The notes under the pieces: generated by a model
Told to the model about the DNA's origin: nothing
Databases searched by the model: none
The model's input: the letters and a program-made list of their open reading frames with translations, nothing else
Assembly (NCBI GenBank): GCA_964529745.1
Contig: CAZGZR010000030.1
Location: 1 to 28,356, forward strand
Source: RBG-16-57-9 sp964529745
Lineage (GTDB): Archaea > Thermoproteota > Bathyarchaeia > TCS64
Direction: 5' to 3'
DNA length: 28,356 nt
Part shown: in pieces, positions 22,751 to 28,356 of the stretch
Layout: the number at the start of each line of letters is the position of its first letter
Position numbering within the stretch: the first letter of the stretch is position 1
Program-made: the position numbers and the translations under genes

Positions 22751-23548
22751 TTAGACGTCCACTTCCTCGCCCTGCTGCCCCGGCTTCCACCCCTTGACTT
22801 GGTCGAAGGCCGCGTTCACCCCGTTCCTGAGGTACATGGTGTCGCTGTTCAATGCGCAGAACCGGAAACCTCTCTCTATTGCCTCGTTTATGTTCGTGGG
22901 GCCGGGCGTTGTGAAGCAGTGCATCCCCGGCGCGACGCCGTGGTCCCTGCCCGCCTCGACGATCCTGTCCAGGGTCTTCAGGAACTCGGGGTTGGTGTAC
23001 TGGCGGTGTATCCCCATGTCCAGGCTTAGGTCGCTGGGGCCCACGAAGCACGCGTCAACTCCCTCGACGCTGAATATCTCGTCTATGTTCTCGACGCCTT
23101 TGACCGTCTCTATCATGACAACGCAGAGGGTCTCCTCGTTGGCCGACGCGAAGTAGTCCGGGTCCCTGAACGCGGCGAGCCTGGGGCCGGCGCCTCGTTC
23201 GCCCCACGGCGGGTACTTCATGAGCCTGACCATCTCCTCCGCCTGCTCCTTGGTCTCTATGCGGGGTGACACGATGCCGGTGGCTCCCGCGTCCATGACC
23301 TTCTTTATCCAGATGAGGTCGGTCCACGGTATCCTGCACATGGGCATGCAACGCTCCCGGGCGTACAGCATACCCTGCACCATGAAGTGGTAGGTCTCGG
23401 GGCCGAAGGGGCTGTGCTCCATGTCGCAGACCAGCCAGTCCCATCCCATGTCGGCTAGGTACATGGTGACGTCGGGGTGGCCGATGGACACCCACGTGCC
23501 CAGCGCAGGCTTGCCAGCCTTTAGTTTCCGTTTAACTAGATTCTTCAT
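22751..23548 (-). CDS. HpcH/HpaI aldolase family protein (class II, metal-dependent)
   Basis: 265 residues, a typical length for the family. The fold's signatures are in order: 'GTWVSIGHPDVTMYLADMGWDWLVCDMEHSP' at 17-47 with the catalytic His45; 'GATGIVSPRIETKEQAEEMV' around 88-107; the metal ligand Glu147 in 'VVMIETVKGVENI'; and Asp173 in 'FVGPSDLSLDMGI'. Members cleave 2-keto-3-deoxy or 4-hydroxy-2-oxo acids to pyruvate and an aldehyde, or run in reverse. It follows the AOR gene by 46 bases on the same strand. An aldolase that releases an aldehyde next to an aldehyde oxidoreductase makes a logical pair, although this is inference. A possible own promoter, with a palindrome over its TATA, lies in the gap. 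Confidence 0.9.
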   Translation of the reverse strand: MKNLVKRKLKAGKPALGTWVSIGHPDVTMYLADMGWDWLVCDMEHSPFGPETYHFMVQGMLYARERCMPMCRIPWTDLIWIKKVMDAGATGIVSPRIETKEQAEEMVRLMKYPPWGERGAGPRLAAFRDPDYFASANEETLCVVMIETVKGVENIDEIFSVEGVDACFVGPSDLSLDMGIHRQYTNPEFLKTLDRIVEAGRDHGVAPGMHCFTTPGPTNINEAIERGFRFCALNSDTMYLRNGVNAAFDQVKGWKPGQQGEEVDV

Positions 23549-23560
23549 GGAATCAAGTTA

Positions 23561-23578
23561 ATGCCTACGGCATAAAAC
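23561..23578 (-). promoter_or_regulatory. TATA element with overlapping palindrome upstream of the aldolase
   Basis: On the - strand GTTTTATG (23571-23578) is positioned for a leaderless start at the ATG at 23548. The palindrome ATGCC-TAC-GGCAT (23561-23573) overlaps its downstream edge. Both are short, so the operator reading is tentative. Confidence 0.35.
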
Positions 23579-23594
23579 GGTATCGAGGACGACG

Positions 23595-25433
23595 TCAGGC
23601 GGATAGGTCGTCGGCTACCTGTCCCAGCCCCAGGTTTTCCAGGGTCTCCCTGAGGGGCGTCCCCGTCTCGGGGTTCCACCCCATCAGCGTGTAGTAGTTT
23701 CTCAGCATCTCGTCCCAGTGGGGCATTATGCCTGTGCCTTTGATGGGGCCGTCCACGGGGGATGAGCCGTAGCGCGGGGAAGGCCTGTCGTATACCGCGG
23801 TGATTCCCGCCTGTATGTTGAAGGCCCTGAGCAGGTTCACGGTCCTGCGGCCCACGTCCCACGCCTCCTCGGCGTCCATGTCCCAGCCGGTGGCGGCGGA
23901 TACGGCCTTGGCGATCCTCTTGGCGTTCATCCTGGTGTTGAACCTGCAGGTTCCGACGCTGTCCTCCAGCTGCATGAGGCCCTTTGTTCGGGCGACCTCG
24001 CCGCTGACCTCCATGGGGTTCTCCGGCCCTTGGGCGCCGGGGCTCATGACGCTCATGTGGGTCTCTATGGTGCCCGTGTTGCTTACGCAGGTGTCGAACA
24101 TCTCGGCCCACCTGTACCTGTGGTCGTGGCCCCGCGGCGTGTTGCCCTTCATGGTGTAGATCGCGGACTCCGCTGCCTCGCCGCCGATTCTGGTGGAGGC
24201 CCGCTTCACGCCCTCGGCGAGTGCGTCGCCGAAGCCCTCTCGGCCCGCCACCATCCTGAGGATCTTTGCGGCCCCCTCTGCGTCGCCGAAGCCGGTCCTG
24301 AACCCGGCTTGCTCCTCGGTTATATAGCCCTTCTCCATGCACTCCATGACCCAGCCCACCATCCAGCCAGCCTCGTTGTTGTCCAGCCCCAGCCTGTCCG
24401 TGAGGCCGCTGAGCATGAACGCTGCCTCCACGTCGGTGTTTCCTATGACGGGGCCCCAGGCCGCCATCTGCTCGTACTCGGGCTCCTCGACCTCCCCGGC
24501 GTACCTGCCCTCCTCGACCTCGAACATGGTGCTGTGGAGGAGCCTGCAGCCCCAGCACTGCATCCGCCTCTTCTGGTAGCTGTCCCGGACGCTCTTGGCG
24601 TTGAACCTGTCCAGCTCGTCCGGCTCTATGCCCCAGTCGTAGGTGCTGTAGTTCTTGATGGGTAGGTCCCCAGCTCCACCCTTGTACATCCTCTCGACGC
24701 CGCCTATTGTGCCTCTGAAGTACTCCACGTCCTCGTACATCTCCTCTGAGACCTCACGCAGAGCCTCGGGGTCGTGGACGTCCACCCTGCCGGCGCCCCT
24801 GAACGCTATAATCGCCTTAAGCTTCTTGGAGCCCAGGACCGCGCCCGGGCCGTTGTGGCTGGCGCTGTGGCCGTGGTCCACGAAGACCCCCGCCCATCGG
24901 ACTAGGTTCTCCCCGGCGGGGCCTATGGAGAGCACGCTGGCGCCTCTGCCCGCGACGCCGTGCTCCTCCCTGAGGGCGTCGGTGACCTCGTAGGTGTCCA
25001 GCCCAACGAACCTGGACGCGTCCCTCAGCTCGGAGCCCCCGTCTTTGAGGACCAGGTACCTCCACTCGGGGGCGGCGCCCGTCAGTATGACGCCGTCGTA
25101 GCCGCTGAACTTCATGTAGGCGCCGAGGAGGCCGTTGGCCTGCACCGAGGTGGCTCCCCCGGTGAGGGCGCCCTTGGTGACCAGGCTGATGGTGCCCGAG
25201 CCGCCCACCGTGGTGCCTCCCAGGGGGCCGCTGGCGATCACAACCACGTTCCTAGGGTCCATGAACTCGATTTCCCTAGGCACCTCCTCGTAGAGCACCT
25301 TGGCACCCATCCCCGTGCCCCCCAGGTGCCTCCTCAGCGTGGCCTCGTCGTAAACCTCGTCCACGAGGCTTCCTTCCGATAGGTTGACTCTCAGGTACTT
25401 CCCGGCGTATCCCTTGACAGGCATAAGACTCAT
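23595..25433 (-). CDS. aor: Aldehyde:ferredoxin oxidoreductase family protein with altered cluster ligand
   Basis: 612 residues, the full AOR length. The N-terminal AOR domain starts 'GYAGKYLRVNLSEG' and includes the pterin-binding 'ASGPLGGTTVGGSGTISLVTKG' and 'NGPGAVLGSKKLKAI'. The [4Fe-4S] site is normally CxxCxxxC plus one distant Cys. Here it reads Cys293, Cys296, then His300 in 'QCWGCRLLHS', with Cys496 in 'GTCRFNTRM' as the distant ligand. The family uses a bis-pyranopterin tungsten (or Mo) site to oxidise aldehydes to acids, reducing ferredoxin; other members act on different substrates. Start ATG 25433 (ATG 25424 possible). It diverges from a MoaD-like gene with 46 bases between start codons and is followed by an aldolase. 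No dedicated ferredoxin gene is adjacent. Confidence 0.92.
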   Translation of the reverse strand: MSLMPVKGYAGKYLRVNLSEGSLVDEVYDEATLRRHLGGTGMGAKVLYEEVPREIEFMDPRNVVVIASGPLGGTTVGGSGTISLVTKGALTGGATSVQANGLLGAYMKFSGYDGVILTGAAPEWRYLVLKDGGSELRDASRFVGLDTYEVTDALREEHGVAGRGASVLSIGPAGENLVRWAGVFVDHGHSASHNGPGAVLGSKKLKAIIAFRGAGRVDVHDPEALREVSEEMYEDVEYFRGTIGGVERMYKGGAGDLPIKNYSTYDWGIEPDELDRFNAKSVRDSYQKRRMQCWGCRLLHSTMFEVEEGRYAGEVEEPEYEQMAAWGPVIGNTDVEAAFMLSGLTDRLGLDNNEAGWMVGWVMECMEKGYITEEQAGFRTGFGDAEGAAKILRMVAGREGFGDALAEGVKRASTRIGGEAAESAIYTMKGNTPRGHDHRYRWAEMFDTCVSNTGTIETHMSVMSPGAQGPENPMEVSGEVARTKGLMQLEDSVGTCRFNTRMNAKRIAKAVSAATGWDMDAEEAWDVGRRTVNLLRAFNIQAGITAVYDRPSPRYGSSPVDGPIKGTGIMPHWDEMLRNYYTLMGWNPETGTPLRETLENLGLGQVADDLSA

Positions 25434-25479
25434 GTAACGCGATCACTCTGAGACCAATAATGTTTACGGGGTGGATGGC

Positions 25480-25764
25480 ATGGAAGTCGAGCTGAGGTAC
25501 TACGCCATGGTGAGGGACGCCGCGGGGAAGAGAGCCGAGACCCTTTCTCTCCCCGAAGACGCCACCGTCATGAACCTCATCGACCGCCTCGTCAGCCTCT
25601 ACGGTGAACCTATAAGAGGCTACCTGTTCGACGAAGATGGGAGGATCCTCGACTACCTCATGTTCTCTGTGAACGAGCAGGACATAAGGAGCCTGAACGG
25701 CTACGAGACCGTTCTGAGGGACGGCGACAGGGTACTAGTGATGCCCCCCATAGGCGGCGGCTAG
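25480..25764 (+). CDS. MoaD/ThiS-family sulfur carrier protein
   Basis: 94 residues with the beta-grasp pattern and the obligatory C-terminal Gly-Gly ('VLVMPPIGGG'), which is activated and thiocarboxylated to donate sulfur. The N-terminus 'MEVELRYYAMVRDAAGKRAETLSL' is typical of archaeal MoaD. It probably supplies dithiolene sulfur for the tungsto/molybdopterin of the divergently transcribed AOR. Small archaeal carriers can also act as SAMP-type modifiers or in tRNA thiolation. ATG 25480 is chosen over GTG 25471 because GGGGTGGAT lies just upstream. It ends three bases before the topoisomerase stop on the opposite strand. Confidence 0.88.
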   Translation: MEVELRYYAMVRDAAGKRAETLSLPEDATVMNLIDRLVSLYGEPIRGYLFDEDGRILDYLMFSVNEQDIRSLNGYETVLRDGDRVLVMPPIGGG

Positions 25765-25767
25765 CCT

Positions 25768-27564
25768 CTACTCTTCTTCCTGTGGCTCCGGGTCCACCCA
25801 GCTGAACTTCTTCTCCAACGTCGACGAGTAGAAGCTGCGCCAGTCGTAGTCCACCTCGCGACCCCACTCGTAGTAGACGCGGGGGTCCACATAGCTCTTG
25901 AGGCTGGTGCCCAGGTTGTAGTCCCTGGTCAGCTCCTTGGCCTCTATCTGGAGCGTGGCCTTCTCGATGAGCTGCTCGTCCTTCACCCGCCGCGCCTCCA
26001 TGAGCTCCTTGAGCCTGGCCACGCGGTCCCGGTGCTTGTCCCTCGTCTTCTTTATGCGTTCCCTGCCGTTCCTGATGACGCGTCTCTTAGAGGCGATGCG
26101 CTTCTTGATGCCCTTCGTGGATTTGCCCGCCTCCTCCCGCTCCTTGAGCTCCTGCTTGTACTCTTCGAGCTTCTGCTTGTCCTCCTCAAGCTTTGCCTCG
26201 TACCTGGCCATCCTTTCCTCGTAATTCGCTATGGCGTCCCTGATGCGTTGACGGTACGTGCGCATGTTCTCCCTGGCCCTCTGCTTGCGGGCGGCCAGCC
26301 TCTCCTTCTGCCGCGCGAGGCTCTGCTCCCAAGTCTTGGGTATGGTACGCCTGTGGTTGCACGTGATGGCGGCCTCAAGGTTGGCGAGGGTGGCCACGTG
26401 CTTCTTCCTGTAGTCGGGGGCGCCCCTCTCGATGGGCAGCTCCTTGAGCCTGGACTCCACGGCCTCGGTGGCGTAGCATGTCCTGAAGACCTTGGCTGTT
26501 ATGCCCTCCATGACCTCGTCGAGGAACTGGCTCACCACGCTGCTGTTAACCTCGTCGAAGAGGGTGCCGTCGTGGTTCCGCTCCGCGAAGGCCCTCAGGT
26601 TCTCCTTGACGGTGTCGTCGATCCTCGCCGTGAGGAGGTGCCTGACGCTGTCCTTGCCGAGGAAGTCGAAGGTGACGGTGCCGTCTTCGTTGAAGTAGAT
26701 GTGCTCGGGGCGGAGGCTGCTGGCGCCCACGGTGTCGGCTTCATCTTCGTCGTCCTTCTCGTCGCCCACCCTGAACTTGAGCTCGTCTATGAGGTAGCAG
26801 ACGGTGGCCGTCTTGCGGCGCTTGACGTCGTCGCTCGTGAGGTTCCCCGCTATGAACTGCTTCACCTTATCTAGGTTCTCCCTGAGCTCGATGGCCTTGT
26901 CGTACTTCTCGATGTCCTTCTCCTGCTTTATGGGGCTGCTGTCGTGGGGCCACACGTACTTCATCTTGCCGGTGAGCTTGTCCTTCCACCGGGCTATCCA
27001 CATGCTGTCCGGGTCCCAGAGGATGTCCTTCCAGTCGCCGGGCGGCCGGGGGGCGTCGGGGCTCAGGTTGAGCTCCACGTCCTCGTGGCGGGGCCCCTCC
27101 TTCCAGCTGCCGCGGAGGGGGTGCTCGCCGCGGCCCATGAATATGCTGCTGGGCTCTACCATGTAGTTGCCCAGCTCGCAGCGCTCGCCGTCGATGACCG
27201 CGTACCCGTACCTCTCCTTGTTTGCCTCCCGGACGGCTTTCCGCTCCTCCCGGAGCCGCTTCTTCTCCTCCTTGCTGAGGTTCTTCCTGCGCTCCCGCTC
27301 GGCCTCTACCATCCGGTGGATCTCTGAGTAGTCCACGTCGCCCGGCAATACCTCGAAGCCCAGGAGCTCGCTGAAGTCTTTGTGGAAGTTCTCGGCGAAG
27401 ACGGGGTCTTCCACGTACGGGGTGCCCATCTTCTTGGCCCAAGCCACGGCCCGCTCCTCCTGCTCCGGCGTCAGCCTGTGCTCCTCGCCTTTGATCTTCA
27501 CAGACAGCCCCTCCGCCTCGTACTTGGGCGGGACCATTACGCCGTTGTGGATAAGCTGCTTCAC
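25768..27564 (-). CDS. topIB: DNA topoisomerase IB (eukaryote-like)
   Basis: 598 residues. The eukaryotic TopIB core is recognisable from 'LIHNGVMVPPKYEAEG' on. All five catalytic residues can be placed: Arg265 ('KFRVGDEK'), Lys304 ('FDFLGKDSVRH'), Arg361 ('KVFRTCYAT'), His404 ('ITCNHRR') and the nucleophile Tyr558 ('LKSYVDPRVYYEW'). Residues about 415-530 form a long Lys/Arg/Glu coiled-coil linker, as in the human enzyme. The enzyme relaxes positive and negative supercoils through a 3'-phosphotyrosyl intermediate. In archaea TopIB is known from Thaumarchaeota and relatives, which informs the host guess. The start is GTG 27564, with GGTGAG six bases upstream and a TATA box at 27601-27611. It lacks the long disordered N-terminus of the eukaryotic enzymes. 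Confidence 0.96.
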   Translation of the reverse strand: MKQLIHNGVMVPPKYEAEGLSVKIKGEEHRLTPEQEERAVAWAKKMGTPYVEDPVFAENFHKDFSELLGFEVLPGDVDYSEIHRMVEAERERRKNLSKEEKKRLREERKAVREANKERYGYAVIDGERCELGNYMVEPSSIFMGRGEHPLRGSWKEGPRHEDVELNLSPDAPRPPGDWKDILWDPDSMWIARWKDKLTGKMKYVWPHDSSPIKQEKDIEKYDKAIELRENLDKVKQFIAGNLTSDDVKRRKTATVCYLIDELKFRVGDEKDDEDEADTVGASSLRPEHIYFNEDGTVTFDFLGKDSVRHLLTARIDDTVKENLRAFAERNHDGTLFDEVNSSVVSQFLDEVMEGITAKVFRTCYATEAVESRLKELPIERGAPDYRKKHVATLANLEAAITCNHRRTIPKTWEQSLARQKERLAARKQRARENMRTYRQRIRDAIANYEERMARYEAKLEEDKQKLEEYKQELKEREEAGKSTKGIKKRIASKRRVIRNGRERIKKTRDKHRDRVARLKELMEARRVKDEQLIEKATLQIEAKELTRDYNLGTSLKSYVDPRVYYEWGREVDYDWRSFYSSTLEKKFSWVDPEPQEEE

Positions 27565-27570
27565 GATAGG

Positions 27571-27611
27571 CTCACCGAATTAGCAACCATACACAGCACA
27601 CTTTTTTATAG
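27571..27611 (-). promoter_or_regulatory. Promoter and ribosome binding site of topoisomerase IB
   Basis: On the - strand CTATAAAAAAG (27601-27611) is a strong TATA box predicting a start near 27580. GGTGAG (27571-27576) lies six bases before the GTG, leaving a leader of about 16 bases. The promoter sits only ten bases past the stop of the upstream DUF362-like gene, so the topoisomerase has its own control. Confidence 0.6.
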
Positions 27612-27621
27612 ATTGCGTAGT

Positions 27622-28356
27622 TTATCTCGGTTTTTTGTTAAAGTCCGTGGACATGGACGGCAGGTAGTGACTGCGGAGCGCCTCGGCCTCCTCCACGGCC
27701 CCGGCGTCGTATGGATGAAAGATCTCGACGCCTCTCTGGAGGTAGCCCACCTTCCCGGGGTCCACGTCTATGAGGCCGCATGTGACGGCGTCCAGCTCCA
27801 GGAGGTTGGGGCCGTGCGTCACCAGTCCATGGCCGGGCTTAACCGAGTACCTGCCCCAGGACGCTTTCACCTCCCCCTCGGGGTCCGTGGCCACCAGTGT
27901 TTTCACCGCCTCGTTCACTCCGTAGAGGCTGAAGTAAGACGCGTAGAGCTTGGTGATGTCCACGATGCTCCGGTCGATCCTTGAGTTGCCGGGGCCGTGC
28001 CACCACGCCCTCAGCGGGTCCGGGATTAGGCCGAACATGTTCTTCAGCGAGAGGCTGGGATACTCTCCCCCGTAGCCCTTCACGTGGCCTAGACTTATCA
28101 TGGGGAACCCCATGTAGGCGGCGAGGCGTCTGGGCATATAGCCGTAGATTTCCTCGGTGAAGGCGGCCGGATACCGTCCCTCGACCCGTTTCTTGGCTCC
28201 GCGGCTCTCCACCGTGTTCCCCCTCCATATCTCCTCGGTGACGTTGACGTACTCGGCCCCATGCTCTTGGAAGAGGTCTGTGAAGCCGTGCTCGTCCCTG
28301 AACCACGTGTCCTGGCGACGGATCTGGTCCCAGCGGCCATTCTCCTTGACCCACTC
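27622..28356 (-). CDS. DUF362-like protein, N-terminus beyond the window
   Basis: The frame is open to the right edge, giving 244 C-terminal residues with no start in the window; internal GTGs (for example 28212) lie within conserved sequence. 'YVNVTEEIWRG', 'ISLGHVKGYGG', 'SLSLKNMFGLIPDPLRAWWHG' and 'RSIVDITKLYASYFSLYGVNEAVKTL' match the DUF362 pattern, where a His/Lys-rich 'KxH...SLKNxFG' core is typical. 'GPNLLELDAVTCGLIDVDPGKVGYL' is the usual late motif. The function of DUF362 is unknown; some members are fused to ferredoxins, but no Cys cluster is visible in this part. TAA stop at 27622-27624. Confidence 0.78.
   Translation of the reverse strand, partial: EWVKENGRWDQIRRQDTWFRDEHGFTDLFQEHGAEYVNVTEEIWRGNTVESRGAKKRVEGRYPAAFTEEIYGYMPRRLAAYMGFPMISLGHVKGYGGEYPSLSLKNMFGLIPDPLRAWWHGPGNSRIDRSIVDITKLYASYFSLYGVNEAVKTLVATDPEGEVKASWGRYSVKPGHGLVTHGPNLLELDAVTCGLIDVDPGKVGYLQRGVEIFHPYDAGAVEEAEALRSHYLPSMSTDFNKKPR

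Noticed and set aside
1..28356. tRNA genes, CRISPR arrays, insertion sequences or attachment sites
   Set aside because: All spacers were read and none holds a cloverleaf-like sequence, spaced repeats or transposase fragments.

Overview
The window reads as a moderately GC-rich chromosome segment from an anaerobic archaeon, most likely of the TACK/Thermoproteota side (Bathyarchaeia-, Caldarchaeia- or Nitrososphaeria-related). Reasons: TATA-type promoters with several leaderless or short-leader starts, class III (type IV) pilins with a FlaI/FlaJ-type assembly machine, a eukaryote-like DNA topoisomerase IB, an archaeal-style sucC-sucD pair, a pyruvate:ferredoxin oxidoreductase beta subunit, a tungsten/molybdopterin aldehyde:ferredoxin oxidoreductase and ferredoxin-bearing MinD ATPases. 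The exact lineage cannot be fixed from the sequence alone. No tRNA, rRNA, CRISPR array, insertion sequence or transposase was seen, and no gene-free stretch exceeds about 250 bases.

Layout. 1-394: 3' end of porB. 395-2095: AT-rich spacers around an MFS transporter whose base composition differs from its neighbours. 2096-2995: sulfotransferase. 3223-11122: a type IV pilus locus on the + strand (pilin, TTG-started secretion ATPase with a long acidic tail, a platform protein with two T2SSF domains, two more pilin-like proteins, and a large Ig-like membrane-anchored surface protein). 11119-15305 (- strand): aldo/keto reductase, second MFS transporter, M20 amidohydrolase and an orphan YkoE-like ECF S component. 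15434-17446 (+): sucCD, followed convergently by a CoA-pyrophosphatase-like NUDIX protein.

18189-22675: the most system-like part. A + strand operon encodes Mrp, two NifX/NifB-type small proteins and two MinD-type ATPases, each with an inserted two-cluster ferredoxin. It faces a - strand pair (a third NifX-like protein and a DUF5320-like Gly/Tyr/Arg-rich coiled-coil protein), which diverges from a DUF134 HTH regulator. Three copies of a CTGTGC-N4-GCACAG palindrome sit around the shared TATA region and look like the regulator's operators. Nothing of nitrogenase is present, so this is probably an Fe-S or metallocofactor handling module of unknown client.

22751-28356: HpcH/HpaI aldolase and an AOR-family oxidoreductase on the - strand, with a divergent MoaD/ThiS-like sulfur carrier that fits pterin cofactor supply. 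Then topoisomerase IB and a DUF362-like protein that runs off the right edge. The AOR has His in place of the third cluster cysteine. Three of the five convergent gene pairs share a CTAG in which both stop codons are embedded.
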